DNA of 8,020 bases from a bacterium (GTDB taxonomy: Bacteria > Patescibacteriota > Patescibacteriia > Patescibacteriales > JAGXOH01). Shown in pieces: positions 1 through 7,127 of this stretch (within the stretch, counting starts at the first letter, position 1; each line of letters starts with the position of its first letter). The translations under genes and the position numbers were made by a program. The DNA lies in NCBI GenBank assembly GCA_021106995.1, contig JAIOTG010000022.1:1-8020 (forward strand). The letters are read 5' to 3'. The notes beneath the pieces were generated by a model. The model was not told the origin of the DNA. It did not search any database and saw only the letters and a list, made by a program, of their open reading frames with translations.

Positions 1-1604
1 AAAGTATTATTAAAAGGATAGAAGATTTCGAAATTAATATAAAAAAAGCAAGTGAAAATTCAACTTTCCTAAATACAGATTTGAATAAAATTAATTATCA
101 AATTTTTCCAGATGAGTATCAGGAGCAATTTGGTTTATTAAGAGAGAAGTCAAATTATTTAGAGTTATTTTTAGTTGATTTAGAAACCCTAACTTTTAAA
201 TTAAAGACTTTTTTAGGAAAAGATCGTGACAAGAGATATTTATTAGTTTTTCAGAATACAGGAGAGAAAAGGGCAACGGGGGGGTTTATAGGTAGTTTTG
301 CTTTGGCTGAATTTAGTGAGGGTAGACTTAAAAATATAGAAATACCTGAAGGAGGAAGTTATGATGTGGATGGAGGTTTGAATAGGTTGATACCAGCTCC
401 TGAGCCACTTCAATTAGTTACGGATAGATGGTATTTTAGGGATTCAAATTGGTGGCCTGATTGGCCGACTTCGGCAGAAAAATTAATGTGGTTTTATGAG
501 GCGAGCGGTGGTCCTACCGTAGATGGTTGTATTTCCTTTACCCCCGAAGTTCTTAGTAGTATTTTAGATATAACTGGACCTTTGGATATGACCGAAGATT
601 ATGGTATAATTATAACTAAAGATAATTTTTGGGATAATATTCGCAAGTCAATCGAGGAAGAAAAGGAAATAGGTGATAATAAGCCTAAAAAAATAATTAA
701 TGATTTATTTGCAAAAATAATAGAGAAGTTGCCTGGAAGTTTAGATCAGGAGAAATTGACAAATTTTTTGGTTTCCACAAGAGATAACCTTAAATCAAAG
801 GATATATTGTTTTATTTTAAAGATCCGTTACTTCAAGAAGAAGTAGAAAAAAGATCATGGGCTGGAAAAATAAAAGACACAAATAATGATTATTTATCAG
901 TAGTAAATACTAACATAGCAGGTGGAAAAAGTGATAGGCAAATTGAGCAAGAAATAAATCATCAAGTTGAAATATTAAAAGACGGGACAGTAGTAGATAC
1001 TTTAAAGATAGTGAGAAAGCATATAGGGGTTTCAAGTCAGTATTTTTATGGGAACAGAAATGTAAATTGGATTAGGATTTATGTTCCCTTGGGTAGTCGT
1101 CTTATTAAAGCTGGTGGTTTTGAAAAACCAAGCGAAATCTATTTTGAACACCCACCCTCTAACTGGGAGAAGGACGAGCTTATAAAACAGGAAGAGGATT
1201 ACGCTTTAGTGGATCCTGATAGCGACACTCGGATATATCAAGAAAATAATAAAACTGTTTTTGCTAACTGGTCAATGGTTGATCCTGGAGAAGAGGATGT
1301 TATTATATTAAAATATGAGCTTCCCTTTAAAATTAAAGAAGAAGAAAGAGATGATACTTTAATGGAAAGGGTTAGGGAGAATATAATTGGTGATGACGAG
1401 GAATATTTATTACCTTATTCTCTATTAATACAAAAGCAAGCTGGGACTCGTCATTTTAATATAAATTCTAAATTAATACTTCCTGATAATTCTGTTTCCA
1501 CTTGGGCCTTCCCTGAGAATATAAAATATGGCGATAAAGGTTGGGAGATGAGTAGTGAATTAAATGAAGATAAGTTTTTAGCAATTTTATTTAGTAAAAA
1601 ATAA
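1..1604 (+). CDS. DUF4012 family envelope protein, 5'-truncated by window edge
   Basis: The frame is open from the first full codon at position 3 to TAA at 1602-1604. The TTG at 81 is therefore only an internal codon and the true start lies left of the window. The DUF4012 core is clear. There is FQNTGEKRATGGFIGSF at about 249-299, acidic YDVDGGLNR at about 360-386, RDSNWWPDWPTSA at 438-476, and GGPTVDG followed by LDITGPLDM at about 510-590. A second beta-rich part follows at about 950-1120, where a segment around KDGTVVDTLKIVRKH leads to NRNVNWIRIYVPLGS, as in the C-terminal half of other family members. The family has no established biochemical function. Its members usually carry an N-terminal membrane helix, which would be in the missing part, so I infer an extracytoplasmic domain. 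Only one cysteine is visible. The next gene starts 3 nt after the stop. Family assignment is firm; function is unknown. Confidence 0.88.
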   Translation, partial: SIIKRIEDFEINIKKASENSTFLNTDLNKINYQIFPDEYQEQFGLLREKSNYLELFLVDLETLTFKLKTFLGKDRDKRYLLVFQNTGEKRATGGFIGSFALAEFSEGRLKNIEIPEGGSYDVDGGLNRLIPAPEPLQLVTDRWYFRDSNWWPDWPTSAEKLMWFYEASGGPTVDGCISFTPEVLSSILDITGPLDMTEDYGIIITKDNFWDNIRKSIEEEKEIGDNKPKKIINDLFAKIIEKLPGSLDQEKLTNFLVSTRDNLKSKDILFYFKDPLLQEEVEKRSWAGKIKDTNNDYLSVVNTNIAGGKSDRQIEQEINHQVEILKDGTVVDTLKIVRKHIGVSSQYFYGNRNVNWIRIYVPLGSRLIKAGGFEKPSEIYFEHPPSNWEKDELIKQEEDYALVDPDSDTRIYQENNKTVFANWSMVDPGEEDVIILKYELPFKIKEEERDDTLMERVRENIIGDDEEYLLPYSLLIQKQAGTRHFNINSKLILPDNSVSTWAFPENIKYGDKGWEMSSELNEDKFLAILFSKK

Positions 1605-1607
1605 AAT

Positions 1608-3620
1608 ATGGGTCAAAATGGCAATAAAAGGAAAATTAAAGTCAGGCAAAAAGACTCAAGTTTAGGCGAGTTTGTTATGCGCCCTTTACCGTCTGATAGT
1701 GAGGTTCAAAAATTTAAAGAAAAAGTAAAAAAGGAGTACAAAAAAGAAAAGGAAGAGAATATAAAATCTGGTTTATCAGAAATTTATCATGATGAAAAGG
1801 GTAACGAAGTTGATGTAAAGAAAATAATCAAAAAGAAAAAGCACGGAATAATTTTTTTGTTTTTTAATTTTTTGTTTTTTGTTTTTTTCTTAGCTGGTAT
1901 AGGAGCTGGATTTTTTTATTATTTTTATGATACACCTAAAAAAGACACAGAATTAAGTTTTTATATTGAAGGTGAAAAAGAAATGTACGCGAATCAAGAA
2001 TTTTTTTATAAAATTAAATATACGAATAACGCTAATTTTAGTTTAAATAACTTTAAAATTTTTGCTGATTATCCTGATAATTTTATTTTTCTAGAAAGCT
2101 TTCCTCCCGTGGGCGGTAAAGAGGGGGAAAATGATTTTTGGGAAATAGGTCAAATACTTCCGAACGGAGAGGGTTCGGTAAAAATAAAAGGAAAAATTAT
2201 TGATAAAAAAGATGAATCAGCGGTTTTTCTAAGTAAAATAAATTATACACCTAGTAATTTCTCTAGTGAATTCAATAGAGAAGAATCATATAATGCTAAT
2301 TTGGGAAGTATTGGATTTGACTCAGAGATTAATTTCCCTGACAGTGTTTTGGTAGGAGAAAATGAAAACTTGTCAGTTAAATTGAAGCAAAATATTGATA
2401 ATTATTTGGATGATTTTATCCTGGAGATAAATAAAGATGAAAATGTTAAAATAAGTGGTTTAAATATTAATGTCGACGATGAAGAAAATGAGAATGAGAT
2501 TCTTAATATTGAAGAATTAGGTTTTGACTCTTGGAAAATAAAATTTTTAGAACAAAATGAACTTGATCTAAATCTTGATTTTGTCATTGATGAAAAGTTA
2601 GGAGAAAAACAAGACTTGAATTTTATTTTTAAGAAGATAGAAGGGGAAAATACTTATGTTTTTGATGAGAAAAGTATTAGCCTTGAAGTTATAAAAAGCA
2701 ATTTAGATTTAAATGTAATAATAAATGGATCTCAAAAAAATGAATCAGTTAACTTTGGGGATAGGCTTAATTATTCAATTAGTTACGCCAACAAAGGAGA
2801 GGCTGCCATGGAGAACTTAACTATTATGGCCGTTATAGAGAGTCAATCTGTCGATTGGACAACTTTGGAGGATGGAAATAATGGGACAGAAAAAGGAAAT
2901 ACTATTACTTGGACTTTTAATGAAATTCCTAAATTGGAAAATTTAGAAGTAGGACAAGAAGGCGTTTTGAATTTTTCTTTAAATGTACTACCTTTTATTT
3001 TTAATGAATTAGATAAGGCTTTTGAAATTAAGAGCTATGCTCAATTTATAACAGGAGATGATCAAACTCTAGATAATATTTCCGCAACTTCGACTACTGA
3101 CAACAAAAGTAATATGATTGTGAATAAAATAAATAGTGATTTAAGGCTCTTAGAAGAAATAAGATATTTTAATGAAGATAATATACCGGTTGGAACTGGA
3201 CCTTTACCTCCAAAGGTAGATGAGGAAACAACTTTTAAAGTTTATTGGACCCTGGAAAATAACTTACACGAATTAAAAGATTTAAAGGTTATATATAAAT
3301 TGCCGGAAAATGTAACTTGGGGAGAAAAAAATAGAACCTCTGTCGGTACTGTATATTTTAACCCTGAAAATAAGGAAATTGTTTGGGATGTCGGCAGGCT
3401 TCCATTGGCTATTTATAAAGCTAGTGCTGAATTTAATATTAGTTTAACTCCAGGAGAGGGTGATCAAAATAAAATTTTAGTAATATCAAACGGTTCAGAG
3501 GTGAGAGCTGTTGATGTTAAAAATGAATCAGATATTTTTAATAAAATTAAAGCAAAGACCACAAAATTGGAAGACGATGAGATAGCAGGTGAAAGCAGTG
3601 ATGGTCGAGTAGAAAAATAA
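1608..3620 (+). CDS. Single-pass membrane protein with DUF11-like extracytoplasmic repeats
   Basis: This 670-aa protein has three parts. Residues 1-80 are a charged, lysine-rich, probably cytoplasmic head containing a short helical stretch (KFKEKVKKEYKKEKEEN) and a KKIIKKKKHG stop. Residues 81-107 are one very Phe-rich membrane helix. Residues 112-650 lie outside and form three or four beta-sandwich domains of the DUF11/CARDB-like kind, at about 113-232, 233-365 (most diverged), 366-505 and 508-645. The repeats show the usual YxIxYxN and DLKVIYKLPENVTW-type strands and a recurring closing motif: WEIGQILPNGEG, TWTFNEIPKLE, WDVGRLPLA. There is no cysteine at all, no sortase motif and no C-terminal anchor; the tail (651-670) is acidic. 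The start ATG lies 3 nt after the DUF4012 stop with no Shine-Dalgarno, suggesting translation coupled to that gene. I infer a stalk-like or adhesive envelope protein; the partner is unknown. Topology is well supported and the family name moderately so. Confidence 0.82.
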   Translation: MGQNGNKRKIKVRQKDSSLGEFVMRPLPSDSEVQKFKEKVKKEYKKEKEENIKSGLSEIYHDEKGNEVDVKKIIKKKKHGIIFLFFNFLFFVFFLAGIGAGFFYYFYDTPKKDTELSFYIEGEKEMYANQEFFYKIKYTNNANFSLNNFKIFADYPDNFIFLESFPPVGGKEGENDFWEIGQILPNGEGSVKIKGKIIDKKDESAVFLSKINYTPSNFSSEFNREESYNANLGSIGFDSEINFPDSVLVGENENLSVKLKQNIDNYLDDFILEINKDENVKISGLNINVDDEENENEILNIEELGFDSWKIKFLEQNELDLNLDFVIDEKLGEKQDLNFIFKKIEGENTYVFDEKSISLEVIKSNLDLNVIINGSQKNESVNFGDRLNYSISYANKGEAAMENLTIMAVIESQSVDWTTLEDGNNGTEKGNTITWTFNEIPKLENLEVGQEGVLNFSLNVLPFIFNELDKAFEIKSYAQFITGDDQTLDNISATSTTDNKSNMIVNKINSDLRLLEEIRYFNEDNIPVGTGPLPPKVDEETTFKVYWTLENNLHELKDLKVIYKLPENVTWGEKNRTSVGTVYFNPENKEIVWDVGRLPLAIYKASAEFNISLTPGEGDQNKILVISNGSEVRAVDVKNESDIFNKIKAKTTKLEDDEIAGESSDGRVEK

Positions 3621-3629
3621 TATTATTCT

Positions 3630-3638
3630 TGCTATAAT
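3630..3638 (+). promoter_or_regulatory. Extended -10 promoter upstream of the large exported protein
   Basis: TGCTATAAT is a perfect extended -10 element (TGn plus TATAAT) in the only real gap between genes. No convincing -35 hexamer lies at the right distance upstream, which fits an extended -10 promoter. Transcription would begin near 3645, leaving a leader of roughly 17-18 nt with no Shine-Dalgarno before the ATG at 3663. A second TATAAT at 3648-3653 would start transcription at about 3660, giving an essentially leaderless mRNA. The region is very AT-rich, so chance matches are a real risk. Confidence 0.5.
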
Positions 3639-3662
3639 ATAAAAAAATATAATATAAAAAAA
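3633..3662 (+). repeat. Perfect 15-bp tandem repeat, two copies, ending at the start codon
   Basis: TATAATATAAAAAAA occurs at 3633-3647 and again, with no mismatch and no spacer, at 3648-3662. The second copy ends exactly one base before the ATG at 3663. Each copy carries one TATAAT hexamer and one A7 tract. The repeat is seen directly. Its use as a duplicated promoter, or as a spacer whose copy number could change by slippage, is inference. Confidence 0.9.
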
Positions 3663-6356
3663 ATGAAAAAATCTCTTAAGAAAATATCAAAAATAACATT
3701 AAGTTTATTTTTATTTTTAGCAGTAGGTTTTTTATTGTCTTCAAGTAATAATTTTAATATTTTTAATTACAAAACTTATACAGTTTCTGCTCAGGTTAAT
3801 GCTGATGCCATTGGTATTCGTGTTATTCCCAACCCTGGACATCTAGATCCTCAAGTTTGGTATAATAGAAATTTTTTTACCGGATCACCCAGTAGAATGA
3901 AAGTTGACGGTTATGAAGCCATCAGAGATGGTCGATCGGTATATGTAAATGTAGGAAATGAGATTAACCCCACTACTTTAGAAACATATATTTATATAAT
4001 TTCATATAATCAAGATGTTGAACCCGTAACAGTTGCTATATATGAGCAAATGTTGGATAATTGGAAATTTAATACTAATATTAACGATTTTGGTATTTGT
4101 GGGATATCGTCTATTATTTGTAAAAGTAATGAAGAGTGCTCTTCTGATTATGAATGTCTTAACGATAAATGTGCTTTTCCGGCAGGGGATGAGCCGGCTT
4201 GTCATATAGACCCCGATTGTCCTGATGGGATTTTTTGCAATAGTCAAAAGGCAAGAGTAACTCGAGATGTGAAACGTTTAGCAGAATTAACTTTAATAGA
4301 AGAACGTTTGGCAGAATATAGGAATGCTAAGGGGCAATATCCAGTTTTAAGTTCAGGTAGTTATTTACCTTATAAGACCATATCGACTTGGCCTAGTTGG
4401 CAGGATGAATTAGGGCGTATGTTGGGCATGGCCATACCAGTTGACCCTGTTAATGCTCTAGGTGATTGCGGAAGTGATAATTATAGCCCTGTTACTTGCT
4501 GGGATAAGGACGCTATAAGTTTTGCTGGAGATTTAGTGACCACTCCTTATGATTTTTTAGGAGGCAGAATATATTTTTACAATACTACAGATCCGTATAA
4601 TTATGAGCTTTGTGCTGCCATGGAAACAGCTGGTAGTCCTTATACCAACTTAGATTCAAGTGCTTGTTCTTCTTTGAGCATAGCCAACGGTGCCCCCAAT
4701 TTAACTGTTGGAGCTCTAAACGGTCATCCTAGTAGTCCTTTTACGGCTTATGCTGCATATTCTGATCCAGAAGGCGACGCTTATAATGTTAGTTCTCTCG
4801 GAATAACAGCAATAAGCGCTTGGGGCGGAGCGCCTCTTTCTTTAACCGCTTCTACTAGTAATTTATTAAAGATATATACACCTTCGGCTGATTTAACTGT
4901 TGGTTCTTATGATTTCAGTATTACAGTTGCAGATATTTATGGAGCTACCACTATTAGAACTATTACTATTAATTTAGGAAACCAAACTCCGGTTATAGAT
5001 TTATCATCTTGTAGTACAGTAAATGCTATTAATCAATTTTATAGTTGCGATTTTAATATGTTTGATCCAGATGGCGACACAATTATGCCAACATTAGTGA
5101 CTCCACTCCCGGCCGGAATAGTTGTTGACTTTGCTTCTAGTACTATAAGTGGAATACCTACTGCAGCTGGAACCTTCCCCGTGACAATTACAGTTAGTGA
5201 TTTCTTTAGCACTGCGACCGGCACTTATCAGTTGATGATTGCAAATAAGGTTTGTGGAGACGGTATTCTTGATAATCCAATCCCAAATGATTTTGGTGTT
5301 ATTGAAACTTGTGATGGGCCAGGCGGGGGAACAGGCCCTAATGATCAATATGGATGTTCTGCAAATTGTCTTTCTTGGCAGGGCGGTTATTGCGGTGATA
5401 GCGCTACTCAATATCTTGAGGGAGAGCAATGTGATTATAATTTAACACCTGCTAACGTCAACGCTATGAGGAATGTTATATCTTATTGGCAAGGGTCTAC
5501 TACACCTATAGATAGACTACCTATTTATAGAATAAGAAATATTTATCAAGACAATGCAAGTACTCGTTGTCAAAATGATTGTACTTTTGCTTGTAGCCTA
5601 GCCGACCTAACAACTGACACTGATGCAGATATTTATAATCAATGTTTTGATAATTGCCCAGGCATGTCAAATATAGGTCAATTTGATGCTGATCAAGATA
5701 ATGTTGGGGATTTATGCGATCTTTGTTATTCCTATAATGGGGCCTGTGTAGAATTGGAAGTTGCGCAAGGTGCTTGGAGCACAACTATAGTTCCTTATGT
5801 TGGACAAAGAAATTCTGAAGATTTTTATTGTTATTCTGGTAATTGTAATGCCTGTACTGACGCTGATCCTTATACTTTGTGCAGTACTGCCGCAGCTTCA
5901 AGTAATATGACCGCTTATGAAATAACTTCTAGTGATAGAAGTGAAATATTCGCCTATATTGATTCTTCAAATCCTTTTGCTCCTATGCTTTCTTTGGGCT
6001 TTGTTCATGATATACCTAGCGATATAGGTGGTGGTAGAGCGTTTTTCGATTTTTCAGGAAATGGTTGGACTAGTGCGACCATTTCAGTTCAAGATGATAA
6101 TGCTTCCGAATTTAGTAAAACTTTAGTTCCTCCTGGTCGTTGGACGTGGATGTCTTGTTGTACTGATGGGGGGATGATAGATGTTGATTACTTAAATAAT
6201 GGATGGAATTTAACTATTTCCCCTAACCCAGGATTCACTTCTAATGATGGTGGTACCACAGTCGAATGGTTTGCTAAAGAGCCTGGGGGAGTTTTAAGTG
6301 GAACAACCCTACCATCAACCAGTACACCAGTAACTATAACTTATATTCCTAATTAA
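3663..6356 (+). CDS. Large Cys-rich exported mosaic protein with embedded pilin-like segment
   Basis: This is an 897-aa protein. Residues 1-26 form a Lys-rich start and hydrophobic core; cleavage after VSA (41-43) is possible but far from that core, so the segment may stay as an anchor. Order: 44-140, an uncharacterised domain containing IGIRVIPNP and VDGYEAIRDGRSVYVN; 146-192, a small eight-Cys module; 197-322, a pilin-like segment (RDVKRLAELTLIEERLAEYR, GQYPVLSSGSYLP, WPSWQ, PVDPVN, ITCW-like VTCW, YELCAAME); 343-438, a cadherin/Ig-like domain (YSDPEGD); 441-528, a putative Ig (He_PIG-like) domain ending ISGIPTAAGTFPVTITVSD; 531-592, DUF4215-like repeats (CGDGI..ETCDG, CGDS..GEQCD); 652-689, a TSP3-like unit (DNCPGMSN..QFDADQDNVGDLCD); 696-897, beta-rich with CCTDGG (832-837). 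There are 34 cysteines, an even number. No LPXTG, PEP-CTERM or C-terminal helix is present. From memory, the first 320 residues resemble exported proteins common in Patescibacteria. A surface role is inferred; there is no recognisable catalytic motif. Confidence 0.85.
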   Translation: MKKSLKKISKITLSLFLFLAVGFLLSSSNNFNIFNYKTYTVSAQVNADAIGIRVIPNPGHLDPQVWYNRNFFTGSPSRMKVDGYEAIRDGRSVYVNVGNEINPTTLETYIYIISYNQDVEPVTVAIYEQMLDNWKFNTNINDFGICGISSIICKSNEECSSDYECLNDKCAFPAGDEPACHIDPDCPDGIFCNSQKARVTRDVKRLAELTLIEERLAEYRNAKGQYPVLSSGSYLPYKTISTWPSWQDELGRMLGMAIPVDPVNALGDCGSDNYSPVTCWDKDAISFAGDLVTTPYDFLGGRIYFYNTTDPYNYELCAAMETAGSPYTNLDSSACSSLSIANGAPNLTVGALNGHPSSPFTAYAAYSDPEGDAYNVSSLGITAISAWGGAPLSLTASTSNLLKIYTPSADLTVGSYDFSITVADIYGATTIRTITINLGNQTPVIDLSSCSTVNAINQFYSCDFNMFDPDGDTIMPTLVTPLPAGIVVDFASSTISGIPTAAGTFPVTITVSDFFSTATGTYQLMIANKVCGDGILDNPIPNDFGVIETCDGPGGGTGPNDQYGCSANCLSWQGGYCGDSATQYLEGEQCDYNLTPANVNAMRNVISYWQGSTTPIDRLPIYRIRNIYQDNASTRCQNDCTFACSLADLTTDTDADIYNQCFDNCPGMSNIGQFDADQDNVGDLCDLCYSYNGACVELEVAQGAWSTTIVPYVGQRNSEDFYCYSGNCNACTDADPYTLCSTAAASSNMTAYEITSSDRSEIFAYIDSSNPFAPMLSLGFVHDIPSDIGGGRAFFDFSGNGWTSATISVQDDNASEFSKTLVPPGRWTWMSCCTDGGMIDVDYLNNGWNLTISPNPGFTSNDGGTTVEWFAKEPGGVLSGTTLPSTSTPVTITYIPN

Positions 6357-6363
6357 ATTTATT

Positions 6364-7119
6364 ATGAATAATCAACTAAATAAAAAAAATATTTTTGTAA
6401 TAATAATATTTGTTATTTTCGCAACATTGTTATCATTTATGATATTTAAATATTATAATTCCCAGAAAAATAATTCTGTGATTATTGATAATAATCAAAA
6501 TAAAGACAATGATATAGAAGTGAGTAATAATAAGAGTGAAGGAGAGGTTGAAAATGAGCTTCCAACCAAAGGACAAAGACTTGAAGACTCTGATAATTTT
6601 ACCCTAGCCACGGAAGGAAATGAACCTGAAAAATGCGACGATATTAAAAACGACGGAACTAAAAATCAATGCTACAAAAGAATAGCAACTTTAAATAATG
6701 ATATTGATTATTGTAATAAATTACCAAATAGTGATCAGGTTACTTGTAAGTTTGGAATATTTAAATCCCAGGCCAAGAAAGAAAAGAACGTTGACCTTTG
6801 CCTTGAATTAAAAGAAGATTATCTTATTAAAAAATGTATCAACGATGTGTTGGATCAAAATTATTGTGATAATGATGAGTGCTATAATGAATTTTTAGAA
6901 AATATAGATAAATATGACTCAGACGGCGACGGAATTATTGATGACAAAGAAAAATATATTTATAAAACTGACGAAAATAATAAGGACACTGATAATGACG
7001 GTTTAAATGATTATGAGGAAATATTTGAATATAAAACTAATCCAAAATTACCAGACACTGATGAAGATGGTTATAGTGACGGAGTTGAAGTTAAGAGCGG
7101 ATATGATCCATTAAATTAA
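6364..7119 (+). CDS. Membrane-anchored Cys-pair protein with TSP3 calcium-binding repeats
   Basis: This is a 251-aa protein. Residues 10-29 (IFVIIIFVIFATLLSFMIFK) are one membrane helix preceded by KK, acting as a signal anchor or uncleaved signal. Residues 32-85 are a low-complexity Asn/Asp/Glu/Lys linker. Residues 88-175 hold eight cysteines in regular pairs. Residues 185-251 are three TSP3 repeats, each with a D-x-D-x-D-G-x-x-D loop. All eight cysteines and all Ca-loops lie outside the membrane in this topology. The start ATG lies 7 nt after the previous stop with no Shine-Dalgarno, so the gene is probably cotranscribed with the large exported protein, which also carries TSP3-like and Cys-rich modules. 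Stiffening or protein-protein contact in a Ca-dependent way is inference from TSP3 biology. No enzymatic motif is seen. Confidence 0.82.
   Translation: MNNQLNKKNIFVIIIFVIFATLLSFMIFKYYNSQKNNSVIIDNNQNKDNDIEVSNNKSEGEVENELPTKGQRLEDSDNFTLATEGNEPEKCDDIKNDGTKNQCYKRIATLNNDIDYCNKLPNSDQVTCKFGIFKSQAKKEKNVDLCLELKEDYLIKKCINDVLDQNYCDNDECYNEFLENIDKYDSDGDGIIDDKEKYIYKTDENNKDTDNDGLNDYEEIFEYKTNPKLPDTDEDGYSDGVEVKSGYDPLN
6625..6882 (+). repeat. Cys-pair repeats within the 251-aa anchored protein
   Basis: The cysteines fall at residues 91/103, 117/128, 146/158 and 168/173. Three pairs are spaced 11-12 residues and start 26 and 29 residues apart; the fourth is shorter. The shared pattern is roughly C-x-x-[IL]-x(7-8)-C followed by a helical stretch such as YKRIATL or KFGIFKS. 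The likely structure is a row of small helical hairpins, each closed by a disulfide. The spacing is seen directly; the fold is inferred. Confidence 0.6.
6916..7116 (+). repeat. Three TSP3 Ca-binding repeats with exact 23-residue period
   Basis: DSDGDGIIDDKE (from residue 185), DTDNDGLNDYEE (208) and DTDEDGYSDGVE (231) recur at exactly 23 residues (69 nt). Each has the Asp-rich loop that binds Ca2+ in thrombospondin type 3 repeats. Repeats 1 and 2 continue with an aromatic-rich stretch and KT before the next loop; the third ends in SGYDPLN, a common end for such repeats. Nucleotide identity between copies is only partial, so the repeats are not a recent duplication. Confidence 0.85.
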
Positions 7120-7127
7120 AATACCAA

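Noticed and set aside
81..83. TTG as the start codon of the DUF4012 gene
   Set aside because: The same frame is open from position 3 through 80 with no stop, and members of the family need an N-terminal part not present here; the gene runs off the left edge.
2402..2587. 61-aa reverse-strand reading frame
   Set aside because: It is a Ser/Phe-rich mirror of Glu/Lys/Asn codons in the DUF11-like gene, with no start signal of its own; a shadow of a real gene.
3621..3632. Intrinsic terminator after the 670-aa gene
   Set aside because: The AT-rich gap contains no GC-containing stem; only the promoter-like repeat is present.
4002..5784. Several reverse-strand reading frames of 61-111 aa and one + strand frame at 5239-5445
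   Set aside because: All lie fully inside the 897-aa gene, whose frame has clear domain structure; none shows a recognisable domain or a separate start signal.
6330..6356. C-terminal sorting or anchoring signal on the 897-aa protein
   Set aside because: The end reads PVTITYIPN with no LPXTG, no PEP-CTERM, no hydrophobic helix and no basic tail.
6916..7116. CRISPR-like or recent DNA tandem repeat at the 69-nt period
   Set aside because: The periodicity is at protein level (TSP3 repeats); the nucleotide copies are diverged and fully in frame.
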